Assembly: GCF_015999245.1 (NCBI RefSeq)
Contig: NZ_JAEAMR010000003.1
Location: forward strand, 252,010 to 316,009
DNA: 64,000 nt
Reading direction: 5' to 3'
From: Streptomyces sp. AV19
Lineage (GTDB): Bacteria > Actinomycetota > Actinomycetes > Streptomycetales > Streptomycetaceae
Under the pieces are notes generated by a model. That model worked only from the letters and a program-made list of their open reading frames with translations, was not told the origin of the DNA and searched no databases. Both the position numbers and the translations under genes were made by a program. Below, piece by piece: positions 34,917-44,029 of this stretch (positions are counted from its first letter, which is position 1; each line of letters starts with the position of its first letter).

Positions 34917-35546
34917 TCACTCCAGGCGGCGGGCGCATCCCACGGGTGTCCCGCCGCCGACGTGTACGTACAGGTCGGTGCCGTCCGGGCAGTCGGCGCG
35001 CGCGACCACCTCGTCCGTCACCTCGTACTCCGGCGCGTGCGGCTGCGAGCCGTCGCACGCGGTCTCCTTCACCACCCCCGGTGCCTCGGTGTGGACGCAG
35101 TCGCCGGTGAGCGTCAGCGGGCCGCCGCCGCTGCCCGGGTCGCCCGGGTGCGGAGGCCGCAGGTTCCGCATGCAGGCGTAGCCCTCCGGGGAGCTGTCCT
35201 CCTCCGAGGTACCGGCGTCGACCGCGGACAGGTGCAGGACGTAGTCCGTGCGGTCCGGGCAGCGGGGGCCCGTCGCCCGCGGCCCGTTCCAGCGGGCCAG
35301 GACCCGGGCGACGGCCCCGTCGCCGCCGCACGGCGTCTCCTCGAAGGACGGGCCGGGGCCGGCGCAGGCGCCCGGGGCGAGGAACGTCACCTGCCGCGGG
35401 GCCCGTACCGGCACGGCCTCGTCGCGGCGGCCCGTGGCGGTGCCGTCCGCCTCCGCGCGGAGGGTGGGGTGGCACGCGGCGAGCGCGAGCGGTCCCGAGA
35501 GCACGGCGAGCGCGCACAGCGCCGCGTTCAGCGCCGGTCGGCGCAT
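34917..35546 (-). CDS. Putative lipoprotein
   Basis: 209 aa from the ATG at 35546. Signal peptide II: MRRPALNAALCALAVLSGPLALAAC, lipobox LAAC with the lipidated Cys at residue 25. The mature protein has eight Cys in two similar halves: FLAPGACAGPGPSFEETPCGGDGAVARVL with CPDRTDYVLHLS, then LTGDCVHTEAPGVVKETACDGS with CPDGTDLYVHV. That is an internal duplication of about 75 residues. Resembles LppU-type streptomycete lipoproteins. Function unknown. Confidence 0.85.
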   Translation of the reverse strand: MRRPALNAALCALAVLSGPLALAACHPTLRAEADGTATGRRDEAVPVRAPRQVTFLAPGACAGPGPSFEETPCGGDGAVARVLARWNGPRATGPRCPDRTDYVLHLSAVDAGTSEEDSSPEGYACMRNLRPPHPGDPGSGGGPLTLTGDCVHTEAPGVVKETACDGSQPHAPEYEVTDEVVARADCPDGTDLYVHVGGGTPVGCARRLE

Positions 35547-35845
35547 GGAGTCCCCCTCGCGTCCCACAACCGCCCGAGTCGTGTTCAGAGTTACCGGACC
35601 GTGACCGGTGTGCGCCAGGAGCGCGGGGTGTGCCCCGGGGCGCTCTCCTCGCCCCGCGCGCCTTTCGAAAGGGGCCGCCGCCGGTGCTCTTGAGGGGGCA
35701 CACCGGGCGGCGGCATGCCGTCGGCCGCGGGCGGCGGAGAGGGTGGTCAGCAACGCGGTGTGCGACGGAGCCGACACCGCACCGCGGAGACTCACCGACG
35801 GCACGCCGCTTGGACGGACCGGGCCGCGGCCGGGTTCCTCGGCGC

Positions 35846-36775
35846 TCAGCCGTCCGTTCCGTCCGTTCCGCCCGTTCCCTCCGTGCCGACGGCCTCGCGC
35901 AGCAGCCGCACGGTCTCGGTGATCGCGGGCCGGCGGGCGGCGCCGGTGCGCCAGTAGGCGAACAGCCGCCGCACCGGGACCGGTTCGAGCCGCAGCGCCA
36001 CCACCCCGGACGGCAGCGGGCCCCGGCCCAGCCGGGGGATGAGGGCGACGCCCAGGCCGGCGGCGACCAGGGCGAGCTGGGTCTGGTACTCGGCGACCCG
36101 GTGGACGAGGTCCGGCTCGTGCCCGGTGGCGCGCAGCGCCCGGACCAGCCAGTCGTGGCAGACGGTCCCGGGCGGCTGGCAGATCCACCGCTGGTGCGCC
36201 AGGTCCGCGGCCTCCAGCACGGCGCGGCCGGCCAGCGGGTGGTCCGCGGGGACGAGGACGTCGCACAAGTCGTGGCCCAGGGTGGCCCGTTGCATGCCCT
36301 CCGGGGCGGGCAGCGGATTGATGTCCCAGTCGTGCGCGACGGCGAGGTCGATGGCGCCCTGCGCGACCAGCCCGACCGACAGGTGCGGGTCCACCTCGGT
36401 CATCCGGGCGTCGAGCGTGGGGTGTTCGCGGGCGAGCCGGGCCAGGACGCCGGGGAGCAGGTCGCGGGCGGCGGTGGGGAACGCGCCGATGGCCAGCCGG
36501 CCGGTGGGCAGGCCGCGCCGCTCCTCCAGCTCCGTCTCCGCGCGTTCGACGAGGACGAGCAGTTCCCGCGCGGTCCCGGTCAGCCGGACGGCCGCGTCGG
36601 TGAGCACCACGCCCCGGCCGCGGCGCTCCAGCAGCGTCGTACGGGTCTCCCGCTCCAGCTTGGCGATCGCCTGGGAGACGGCGGAGGGCGTGTAGCCCAG
36701 GGCGAGGGCGGCGGCGCTGACGGAGCCGTGCACGGACACGGCGTGCAGGGCCCTCAGCCGGGACAGATCCAGCAC
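35846..36775 (-). CDS. LysR-family regulator
   Basis: 309 aa from a GTG. The N-terminal winged HTH is LSRLRALHAVSVHGSVSAAALALGYTPSAVSQAIAKLERETRTTLLER. The C-terminal LysR substrate-binding domain covers residues 90-295 (GRLAIGAFPTAARDLLPGVL; HRVAEYQTQLALVAAGLGVALIPRLG). The C-terminus is an unusual Gly/Thr repeat (GTEGTGGTDGTDG). It diverges from a LysE-type exporter gene with 102 bp between starts and probably regulates it. Confidence 0.92.
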   Translation of the reverse strand: MLDLSRLRALHAVSVHGSVSAAALALGYTPSAVSQAIAKLERETRTTLLERRGRGVVLTDAAVRLTGTARELLVLVERAETELEERRGLPTGRLAIGAFPTAARDLLPGVLARLAREHPTLDARMTEVDPHLSVGLVAQGAIDLAVAHDWDINPLPAPEGMQRATLGHDLCDVLVPADHPLAGRAVLEAADLAHQRWICQPPGTVCHDWLVRALRATGHEPDLVHRVAEYQTQLALVAAGLGVALIPRLGRGPLPSGVVALRLEPVPVRRLFAYWRTGAARRPAITETVRLLREAVGTEGTGGTDGTDG

Positions 36776-36877
36776 GACCCTCTTCCTTCCTGCCCTGTTC
36801 CTGTTCCTTTTGCTTCACCCCATGATGAAGAAAAGTGAACTGGTCCTACATGGTCCGGGCACGTAATCCTGCTCACC

Positions 36878-37504
36878 ATGGTCAGTCTGCACGCGGTGAT
36901 CGGCATGGCGGTGGTGGCGCTGGGGATGGTGCTCATCCCCGGCCCCAACATGATGTATCTGGTGTCCCGTTCGGTGACCCAGGGCCGCCGGGCCGGCCTC
37001 ATCTCCCTGCTGGGCGTCGCCGCCGGCTTCCTGGTCTACCTGCTGGCGGCGGTCGCGGGCATCGCGGCGCTCTTCTCCATGGTCCCCGTGCTCTACACGA
37101 CCCTGAAACTGGCCGGGGCGGCGTATCTGGCGTGGCTGGCCTGGCAGGCCCTGCGGCCGGGCGGCACCTCGGTGTTCGACCCGGGCCCGCTGCCGCCGGA
37201 CCCGCCGCGGCGGCTCTTCACGATGGGCCTCGTCACGAACCTGCTCAACCCGAAGATCGCGGTGCTGTACGTGTCCGTCCTGCCGCAGTTCGTCGACCCC
37301 GGCCGGGGGTCGGTGCCGTTGCAGAGCCTGGTGATCGGGCTGACGCAGATCGTGGTGGCGGTGACGGTGAACGGTCTGATCGCGGTGACGGCGGGTTCGG
37401 TGTCGACGTTCCTGCGGGGACGACCGGGGTGGCTGCGGGCGCAACGGTGGGTGATGGGGACGGTGTTGGGCGGGATGGCGGTGAGGGTGGGGGTGGCGGA
37501 GTGA
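36878..37504 (+). CDS. LysE/RhtB-family amino-acid exporter
   Basis: 208 aa with six predicted membrane helices. Family signature near the N-terminus: GMVLIPGPNMMYLVSRSVTQGRRAGLISLLGVAAGFLVY. A conserved NLLNPKIAVLYVSVLPQFV stretch lies at about 125. It exports amino acids or derivatives; the substrate cannot be read from sequence. The divergent LysR gene is its likely regulator. A long inverted repeat follows the gene. Confidence 0.92.
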   Translation: MVSLHAVIGMAVVALGMVLIPGPNMMYLVSRSVTQGRRAGLISLLGVAAGFLVYLLAAVAGIAALFSMVPVLYTTLKLAGAAYLAWLAWQALRPGGTSVFDPGPLPPDPPRRLFTMGLVTNLLNPKIAVLYVSVLPQFVDPGRGSVPLQSLVIGLTQIVVAVTVNGLIAVTAGSVSTFLRGRPGWLRAQRWVMGTVLGGMAVRVGVAE

Positions 37505-37553
37505 GGATGCCCTGCGGGTGGGGCGCCCATGGGGAGGAGCGCCCCACCCCGCC

Positions 37554-38025
37554 CTTTCACCGTTTCCGCAGGGGCCGCGCCCCTTCGCAACCCGCGGGCG
37601 GGGCCTGGGGCGCGGGGCCGCGCGCCGGGGCCGCGCGCCGCGCGGGTGAGCGGGGCTCCGCCCCTGCACCCCGCCGGGGGCTGCGCCCCCTGCACCCCTG
37701 CTGGGGCTGCGCCCCTGGCCCCCGAAGCGCCCTCCGGGCGCTGTCCTCAAGCGCCGGACGGGCTGACATGTGAGCCTGCGTCGTATGTCCGGTGCGGGAG
37801 ATGCCCAATGCGGGTGCGGAGTTCAGCCTGTCCGGCGCTTGAGGACAAAGCGGCGAAGCCGCTTTCCGGGGCCCGGGGCGGAGCCCCGAAAAGGGGTGCA
37901 GGGGGCGGAGCCCCCGCTCACCGCGCGGCGGAGCCCCCGCTCACCGCGCGGCGGAGCCCCCGCTCACCGCGCGGCGGAGCCGCGCGCCAGGCTCCCCCGG
38001 GCGGAGCCCGGAGAAACGGTGAAAG
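37554..38025. repeat. Long GC-rich nested inverted repeat (copy 2)
   Basis: The outer arms ctttcaccgtttc (37554-37566) and complement (38013-38025) match exactly. The inner arms at 37743-37764 and 37825-37846 match with one mismatch and are the same 22-bp module as in copy 1 at 21.4 kb. A 'gctcaccgcgcggcggagcccc' unit is repeated three times at about 37,917-37,980. It lies between the convergent LysE and epimerase genes; the whole 37,505-38,124 interval has no coding frame I support. Confidence 0.85.
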
Positions 38026-38124
38026 CGGGGGTGCCCCCTCTGAGGGAGGATCCGGGGCGCAACCCCCTACCCTCCCCCAAAGCGGGGGGTGCCCCTCTGG
38101 GGGCCGGGTCCGGGGCGCAACCCC

Positions 38125-38931
38125 CTACCCACCCCCACCCCCACCGACTAGACCTCGCAAATACGCCAAGCCCACCCCCGCCACCCCCTCGAACTCCTCC
38201 ACACTCCCCGCAAACCACCGTCCCTCCCACTCCCAGCACAGCCACCCCTCATACCCCACCCCCTTCAACACCCCCACGCACTCCGCCACCGGCAGCACCC
38301 CGCCCCCCACCACCACCGGCGTCACGTCGTCCCGCGACGCGACGTCCTTCACCTGGACGTACCCCAGGTACGGCAGAAGCGCCGCGACGCTCTCCGCGGG
38401 GGTCTCCCCTCCCCGCCACGTGTGCAACACGTCCCACAACGCACCCACGTTGTGATGCCCCACGAGCCCCAGGATCCGCATCGCGTCCCGTCCGCGCGCG
38501 TGCGAGTCGTGGGTCTCCAGCAGGACGCGTACGCCCAGGGACGCCGCGAGCGGCGCCACGGCCCCGAGGCGGCGCGCGGCGACGGCGTCGGCCGCGTCGG
38601 GCGGCAGGGAGCCGCCCCCGGGGAAGACCCGCGCGTACGGCGCCCCCACGTCCGCCGCGAGCCGTACCAGCGCGGACAGTTCCGAGAGCACCGGCTCGTC
38701 GGGTCCGTCCGCCGCGACCCGCGCGTACCCGGTCACGCCGACGACGGAGACCCCCGCGTCGACGAACACCCGCACGGCAAGCGCCCGTTCGGCCGCCGAC
38801 GCGCCGACGTGCAGCGGTTCCTCGGGATGGGCGCGCAGCTCGACGCCGTCCCAGCCGTGGGAGCGGGCGAGCCGGGCCACGTCCGGCAGCGGAAGACCAG
38901 GGACACCGAGGGTGGAGAAGGCCAGTTTCAC
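38125..38931 (-). CDS. Sugar phosphate isomerase/epimerase (AP-endonuclease 2 TIM barrel)
   Basis: 268 aa from the GTG at 38931 (VKLAFSTLGVPGLPL). Xylose-isomerase-like TIM barrel: HGWDGVELRAH at beta2, VLLETHDSHARG with a metal Glu, VGALWDVLHTWRGG and YVQVKDVAS. Metal-dependent isomerisation or epimerisation of a sugar, or a related reaction, is expected, but the substrate is unknown and the gene stands alone. The last residues are a run of Gly. Confidence 0.82.
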   Translation of the reverse strand: MKLAFSTLGVPGLPLPDVARLARSHGWDGVELRAHPEEPLHVGASAAERALAVRVFVDAGVSVVGVTGYARVAADGPDEPVLSELSALVRLAADVGAPYARVFPGGGSLPPDAADAVAARRLGAVAPLAASLGVRVLLETHDSHARGRDAMRILGLVGHHNVGALWDVLHTWRGGETPAESVAALLPYLGYVQVKDVASRDDVTPVVVGGGVLPVAECVGVLKGVGYEGWLCWEWEGRWFAGSVEEFEGVAGVGLAYLRGLVGGGGGG

Positions 38932-39088
38932 AGTGATCTGCTTCCCGCTCGCGGCACCACCTTGGGTAAAGGATTGGTAACGCTTCGCGCAGGCTGCAAC
39001 CCCACGGCTCCGCCAGGGGTCGTATGTGGCATCCGGCTTCCCGGGGGGAGGCATCCGGGGGGAAGCGGGGAAGCCGGAGGGGGGAAGC

Positions 39089-39118
39089 GAGGGGCCCGGT
39101 CGTCGGACCGGGCCCCTC
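39089..39118. terminator. Strong hairpin in a divergent intergenic region
   Basis: gaggggcccggtc / gaccgggcccctc form a perfect 13-bp stem with a GTCG loop, 52 bp upstream of the recD2 start. It lies between two divergent genes, where a terminator is not expected. It might end a short unannotated transcript or act in the recD2 leader. Confidence 0.5.
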
Positions 39119-39169
39119 GAATCGCACCGGACTCCGGGGCTGTCAGTGGGCCGCTGTAACGTCGGCCCC

Positions 39170-41392
39170 ATGGTGCAACTGGCGGTTGTCGAAGGGGTGC
39201 TCGAGCGCATCACCTACGCCAACGAGGAGAACGGCTACACGGTCGCCCGCGTGGACACCGGCCGCGGCGCCGGCGATCTCCTCACGGTCGTGGGCTCGCT
39301 GCTCGGCGCCCAGGTCGGCGAGTCGCTGCGGATGGAGGGCCGCTGGGGCTCGCACCCGCAGTACGGCAAGCAGTTCACGGTGGAGAACTACACCACCGTG
39401 CTCCCCGCCACGATCCAGGGCATACGCCGCTACCTCGGCTCCGGCCTGGTCAAGGGCATCGGCCCGGTCTTCGCCGACCGCATCACCACCCACTTCGGGC
39501 TGGACACCCTCGACGTCATCGAGACCGACCCCCGGCGCCTGATCGAGGTCCCCGGCCTCGGCCCCAAGCGCACCAAGAAGATCGCCGCCGCCTGGGAGGA
39601 GCAGAAGGCGATCAAGGAGGTGATGCTCTTCCTCCAGAGCGTCGAGGTGTCCACCTCCATCGCCGTGCGGATCTACAAGAAGTACGGCGACGCCTCGATC
39701 TCGGTGGTGAAGAACGAGCCGTACCGCCTGGCGGCCGACGTCTGGGGCATCGGCTTCCTCACCGCGGACCGGATCGCGCAGTCCGTCGGCATCCCGCACG
39801 ACAGCCCGGAGCGCGTCAAGGCCGGTCTGCAGTACGCCCTTTCGCAGTCGGCCGACCAGGGCCACTGCTTCCTCCCGGAGGAGCGGCTGATCGCGGACGC
39901 GGTCAAGCTCCTCCAGGTGGACACCGGCCTGGTGATCGAGTGCCTCGCCGAACTCGCCGCGGACGAGGAGGGGGTGGTCCGCGAGACCGTCCCCGGCCCG
40001 GAGGACGGGCAGCCGGTCACCGGCGTCTACCTCGTCCCCTTCCACCGCGCCGAACTCTCCCTCTCCGCCCAGCTGTCGAGGCTCCTGCGCTGCGACGAGG
40101 ACCGGCTGTCGGCCTTCGCGGACGTCGACTGGGAGAAGGCCCTCGGCTGGCTGGCCGGCCGCACCGGTGCGGAGCTCGCCCCCGAGCAGCGGGAGGCCGT
40201 CCGGCTGGCGCTGACCGGCAAGGTCGCGGTGCTCACCGGCGGCCCCGGCTGCGGCAAGTCGTTCACCGTGCGCTCGGTGGTCGAACTGGCCCGCGCCAAG
40301 CACGCCAAGGTGGTGCTCGCGGCCCCCACCGGGCGGGCCGCCAAGCGGCTCTCGGAGCTGACCGGTGCCGAGGCGTCCACGGTGCACCGCCTGCTGGAGC
40401 TCAAGCCCGGCGGCGACGCGGCCTACGACCGCGACCGCCCGCTGGACGCCGACCTGGTGGTGGTCGACGAGGCGTCCATGCTCGACCTCCTCCTGGCCAA
40501 CAAGCTGGCCAAGGCCGTCCCGCCCGGCGCCCACCTGCTGCTCGTCGGGGACGTGGACCAGCTGCCGTCCGTGGGCGCCGGCGAGGTCCTGCGCGATCTG
40601 CTGGCCCCCGGCAGCCCCGTCCCCGCCGTCCGCCTCACCCGCATCTTCCGCCAGGCCCAGCAGTCGGGCGTCGTGACCAACGCGCACCGTATCAACACCG
40701 GCCTTCCGCCCCTCACTTCGGGGCTGTCCGACTTCTTTCTCTTCGTCGAGGAGGACACCGAGGAGGCGGGCCGGCTCACGGTGGACGTGGTGGCCCGCCG
40801 GATCCCGTCCAAGTTCGGCCTCGACGCCCGCCGGGACGTCCAGGTGCTCGCCCCGATGCACCGCGGCCCGGCCGGCGCCGGCACCCTCAACGGCCTGCTC
40901 CAGCAGGCGATCACACCCGCCCGCCCCGACCTGCCCGAGCGCCGCTTCGGCGGCCGCGTCTTCCGCGTGGGGGACAAGGTCACCCAGATCCGCAACAACT
41001 ACGAAAAGGGCGAGAACGGCGTCTTCAACGGCACGGTCGGCGTCGTCACCGCCCTCGACGAGACCGAGCAGCGCCTCACCGTGCGCACCGACGAGGACGA
41101 GGAGGTCGGCTACGACTTCGACGAGCTCGACGAGCTCGCCCACGCCTACGCGGTGACGATCCATCGGTCGCAGGGCAGCGAATATCCGGCGGTGGTGATC
41201 CCGGTGACCACCAGCGCCTGGACCATGCTTCAGCGCAATCTTCTCTATACGGCCGTAACCCGGGCAAAGCGCCTCGTCGTGCTGGTGGGCTCCCGGAGGG
41301 CCCTGGGGCAGGCGGTGCGCGCCGTCGGCGCGGGCCGGCGGTGCACCGCGCTCGATCACCGGCTCGGTGCTGGAGGTGGTGTTCGTCTCTGA
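39170..41392 (+). CDS. recD2: RecD2-like SF1 DNA helicase
   Basis: 740 aa from the ATG at 39170 (MVQLAVVEGVLERITYANEENGYTVARV). A stand-alone RecD-type 5'-3' helicase lacking RecBC partners. N-terminal OB-like domain, then helix-hairpin-helix modules (YLGSGLVKGIGPVFADRI; LIEVPGLGPKRTKKIAAAWEEQ), then the SF1B motor. Motor motifs: Walker A TGGPGCGKSFT, APTGRAAKRL, motif II VVDEASMLDL, DVDQLPSVGAGEVL, and a C-terminal TIHRSQGSEYPAVV with LLYTAVTRAKRLVVLVG. Role in DNA repair or replication is known for the family. Citrate synthase follows after 168 bp. Confidence 0.94.
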   Translation: MVQLAVVEGVLERITYANEENGYTVARVDTGRGAGDLLTVVGSLLGAQVGESLRMEGRWGSHPQYGKQFTVENYTTVLPATIQGIRRYLGSGLVKGIGPVFADRITTHFGLDTLDVIETDPRRLIEVPGLGPKRTKKIAAAWEEQKAIKEVMLFLQSVEVSTSIAVRIYKKYGDASISVVKNEPYRLAADVWGIGFLTADRIAQSVGIPHDSPERVKAGLQYALSQSADQGHCFLPEERLIADAVKLLQVDTGLVIECLAELAADEEGVVRETVPGPEDGQPVTGVYLVPFHRAELSLSAQLSRLLRCDEDRLSAFADVDWEKALGWLAGRTGAELAPEQREAVRLALTGKVAVLTGGPGCGKSFTVRSVVELARAKHAKVVLAAPTGRAAKRLSELTGAEASTVHRLLELKPGGDAAYDRDRPLDADLVVVDEASMLDLLLANKLAKAVPPGAHLLLVGDVDQLPSVGAGEVLRDLLAPGSPVPAVRLTRIFRQAQQSGVVTNAHRINTGLPPLTSGLSDFFLFVEEDTEEAGRLTVDVVARRIPSKFGLDARRDVQVLAPMHRGPAGAGTLNGLLQQAITPARPDLPERRFGGRVFRVGDKVTQIRNNYEKGENGVFNGTVGVVTALDETEQRLTVRTDEDEEVGYDFDELDELAHAYAVTIHRSQGSEYPAVVIPVTTSAWTMLQRNLLYTAVTRAKRLVVLVGSRRALGQAVRAVGAGRRCTALDHRLGAGGGVRL

Positions 41393-41436
41393 CCGGTTTA
41401 CCAATCGGGGCGAAGGGGGCAGGATGGCCAGCCGGA

Positions 41437-41451
41437 CGGCACTCAGTGCCG
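41437..41451. promoter_or_regulatory. Palindrome upstream of citrate synthase
   Basis: cggcact-c-agtgccg is a perfect 15-bp palindrome, 110 bp before the citrate synthase start. It could be an operator; no known consensus is matched by me. Confidence 0.35.
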
Positions 41452-41560
41452 CCCATGGGCCCTATGGCCGACCCCGAGTGCACGTACCACGTCCAAATGG
41501 GGGAAGGTAGGGGTAGTCAGGGCACCTCGAAGAAGAGGCACAACGTCGGTGAGGGATGAC

Positions 41561-42850
41561 GTGAGCGACAACTCTGTAGTAGTGCGTTACGGGGACGGCG
41601 AGTACACCTACCCGGTGGTCGACAGCAGCATCGGCGACAAGGGCTTCGATATCGGCAAGCTGCGTGCCCAGACCGGTCTGGTGACCCTGGACTCGGGCTA
41701 CGGCAACACCGCCGCCTACAAGTCCGCCATCACCTACCTGGACGGCGAGCAGGGCATCCTGCGGTACCGCGGATACCCGATCGAGCAGCTCGCCGAGCGC
41801 AGCACTTTCCTCGAGACCGCGTTCCTGCTGATCAACGGCGAGCTGCCCACCGCCGACGAGCTCGCCCGCTTCCAGGACGAGATCACCCGGCACACCCTGC
41901 TGCACGAGGACGTCAAGCGGTTCTACGACGGCTTCCCGCGCGACGCCCACCCGATGGCCATGCTGTCCTCGGTGGTCAGTGCCCTGTCCACGTTCTACCA
42001 GGACAGCCACAACCCGTTCGACGCCAAGCAGCGCGACCTCTCCACGATCCGGCTGCTCGCCAAGCTGCCCACGATCGCGGCCTACGCGTACAAGAAGTCC
42101 GTCGGTCACCCGGTGGTCTACCCGCGTAACGACCTCGGCTACGTCGAGAACTTCCTGCGGATGACCTTCTCGGTGCCGGCCGCGGACTACGACCTCGACC
42201 CGGTGGTGGTCAGCGCCCTGGACAAGCTGCTGATCCTGCACGCCGACCACGAGCAGAACTGTTCGACCTCGACCGTGCGCCTGGTCGGCTCCTCGCAGGC
42301 GAACCTGTTCGCCTCGATCTCCGCGGGCATCAACGCCCTGTGGGGCCCCCTGCACGGCGGTGCCAACCAATCCGTCCTGGAGATGCTGGAGAGCATCCAG
42401 CGCGACGGCGGCGACGTCGACTCCTTCATCCGCAAGGTGAAGAACAAGGAGGACGGCGTCCGCCTGATGGGCTTCGGGCACCGGGTCTACAAGAGCTTCG
42501 ACCCGCGCGCCAAGATCATCAAGGCGGCGGCGCACGACGTCCTCTCCGCTCTCGGCAAGTCCGACGAGCTGCTGGACATCGCGCTCAAGCTGGAGGACCA
42601 CGCGCTCTCCGACGACTACTTCGTCTCGCGCAACCTCTACCCGAACGTCGACTTCTACACGGGCCTGATCTACCGGGCCATGGGCTTCCCCACCGAGATG
42701 TTCACCGTGCTCTTCGCGCTCGGCCGGCTGCCCGGCTGGATCGCCCAGTGGCACGAGATGATCAAGGAGCCGGGTTCCCGCATCGGCCGCCCGCGCCAGA
42801 TCTACACCGGTGTCGTCGAGCGCGACTTCGTGCCCGTCGAGAACCGCTGA
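41561..42850 (+). CDS. gltA: Citrate synthase
   Basis: 429 aa; condenses acetyl-CoA and oxaloacetate in the TCA cycle. The GTG at 41561 (VSDNSVVVRYGDGEYTYPV) is chosen because GAGGGA precedes it and because relatives start MSDNSV; a GTG 12 bp earlier is possible. Catalytic residues: His in HADHEQNCSTSTVRLVGSS, His in GPLHGGANQSVLEML and MGFGHRVYKSFDPRA, Asp in NVDFYTGLIYRAMGFP. Length and the hexameric Gram-negative-like type fit Streptomyces CitA. The last four codons including the stop are duplicated just downstream. Confidence 0.96.
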   Translation: MSDNSVVVRYGDGEYTYPVVDSSIGDKGFDIGKLRAQTGLVTLDSGYGNTAAYKSAITYLDGEQGILRYRGYPIEQLAERSTFLETAFLLINGELPTADELARFQDEITRHTLLHEDVKRFYDGFPRDAHPMAMLSSVVSALSTFYQDSHNPFDAKQRDLSTIRLLAKLPTIAAYAYKKSVGHPVVYPRNDLGYVENFLRMTFSVPAADYDLDPVVVSALDKLLILHADHEQNCSTSTVRLVGSSQANLFASISAGINALWGPLHGGANQSVLEMLESIQRDGGDVDSFIRKVKNKEDGVRLMGFGHRVYKSFDPRAKIIKAAAHDVLSALGKSDELLDIALKLEDHALSDDYFVSRNLYPNVDFYTGLIYRAMGFPTEMFTVLFALGRLPGWIAQWHEMIKEPGSRIGRPRQIYTGVVERDFVPVENR

Positions 42851-43054
42851 CCGCCGAGAACCGCTGACCCGAGAACGACCGGCCCGTACGGGTCGTGCGC
42901 GGCGCTCTGCCCCGGCCGGGGCGGGGCGCCGTTTCCGTTGCCCGGCCGTCCTGTCCGTCGCCCCGGACGTCCGTTGCCCCGGCGGTCCCGCGAAAACAAA
43001 GCGTGTACGTGACATGTGGGCGGGCCGCCGCCGTCAGGTGTACATGACATCTAT

Positions 43055-43105
43055 GAAAAGCGCCCCGCCTCCGATCCCCCCACGGGTCGGAGCGGGGCGC
43101 TTTTC
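43055..43105. terminator. Strong bidirectional terminator after citrate synthase
   Basis: gaaaagcgccccgc...gcggggcgcttttc is a stem of about 19 bp with one bulge. It carries A-tract and T-tract edges on both sides, so it would work on either strand. Confidence 0.8.
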
Positions 43106-43371
43106 GTCCCGGAACGGATTCCCCCCACGGGATCCGTCCGGGAGTCTGTGTGTGCCGGGCGCCCAGTGCTCCGCACGCGCGATCTGCCGGGACAACGTAC
43201 GGACGGGAGGGCCGCTCAAAGCTCCCCGGGTACGTGCCCCGGCCACGCGTGGCCGGCCCGTCCCCCAAGACGATCCAGCACTGCCTGGTTAGACCAATCC
43301 ACCCCCGGAATGGTTACCCCGGAATTGCTGTGATCTAGGTCTCTTGCTTTCGCTTCGCAAAGGGGGACGTA

Positions 43372-43409
43372 AAAGGGCAAGGACCCTGAAGAAATCAGGG
43401 CCCTTGCCC
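43372..43409 (-). terminator. Terminator of the HMA protein gene
   Basis: gggcaagg-a-ccctga / tcaggg-c-ccttgccc form a 15-bp stem with one mismatch. On the minus strand it is followed by TTTTACG, 33 bp past the stop at 43443. The remaining sequence from 42,851 to 43,440 holds no supported gene. Confidence 0.75.
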
Positions 43410-43442
43410 GTGAGGCAATACGCCGGGGCGATCACCCGTGGC

Positions 43443-43676
43443 TCAGGCGCGGCCGACGAGCTCGTAGCCGGCCTCGTCCACGGCGGCGCGGACGGCCTCG
43501 TCGTCCAGCGGTCCGGCGGAGACGACGGTGACCAGCCCGGTCGCGGCCTCCGCCGTCACCGAGGCGACCCCGGCGAGGGCGGACAGCTCGCTGGTGACCG
43601 CACCCTCGCAGTGGCCGCAGGTCATGCCCGTCACCTTGTAGGCGGTGGTGGTGGGGGCGGTGGTGCCGTGCGTCAT
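43443..43676 (-). CDS. Heavy-metal-associated (HMA) metallochaperone, CopZ-like
   Basis: 77 aa. A single HMA fold with the metal-binding loop GMTCGHCEGAV, ending DEAVRAAVDEAGYELVGRA. Probably carries Cu(I) in the cytoplasm. The start ATG at 43676 gives a Thr-rich lead of 11 residues. No copper ATPase or CsoR gene is adjacent, so it stands alone here; an HTH gene lies 146 bp upstream on the same strand. A terminator follows. Confidence 0.92.
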   Translation of the reverse strand: MTHGTTAPTTTAYKVTGMTCGHCEGAVTSELSALAGVASVTAEAATGLVTVVSAGPLDDEAVRAAVDEAGYELVGRA

Positions 43677-43822
43677 GCTGTGCTCCTCGGTGGATGTCTC
43701 GGGGATGCCGAAGCGGGTGCCGAAGCGGATGCGGAAGCGGAATGCCGCAATGAATGCCGCAATGGACGCCGAACCGCTTGGCAACTGCACCGGCATTGTC
43801 CCCCGGGGCCCTCCGGCGGCGG

Positions 43823-44029
43823 TCAGTCGCCCCTGCCGCGTCGCGCCCGGTTGCCCGGACGGGCGGCGACCCACAGCCGGATCGTGTCGGCGAACCAGTA
43901 CGGTCTGCCGTCCTCGGTGAGGTCGGGGGCGGGCAGCAGGCCGTGCTTGCGGTACGAGCGCACGGTGTCGGTCTGCACTCCGATGTGTGCGGCGATCTCC
44001 CGGTAGGACCAGAGTCGACGATCGGTCAT
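43823..44029 (-). CDS. Small helix-turn-helix DNA-binding protein
   Basis: 68 aa. A MerR/AlpA-type HTH: LWSYREIAAHIGVQTDTVRSYRKHGLLPAPDLTEDGRPYWFADTIRLWVAARPG. It is a complete short winged-helix without effector domain. It may regulate a neighbour, possibly the HMA gene. Known only as a small HTH protein. Confidence 0.8.
   Translation of the reverse strand: MTDRRLWSYREIAAHIGVQTDTVRSYRKHGLLPAPDLTEDGRPYWFADTIRLWVAARPGNRARRGRGD

Noticed and set aside
37900..37990. Three direct repeats 'gctcaccgcgcggcggagcccc' as a possible CRISPR
   Set aside because: Units are adjacent with no spacers and belong to the dispersed GC-rich repeat; no cas gene in the window.
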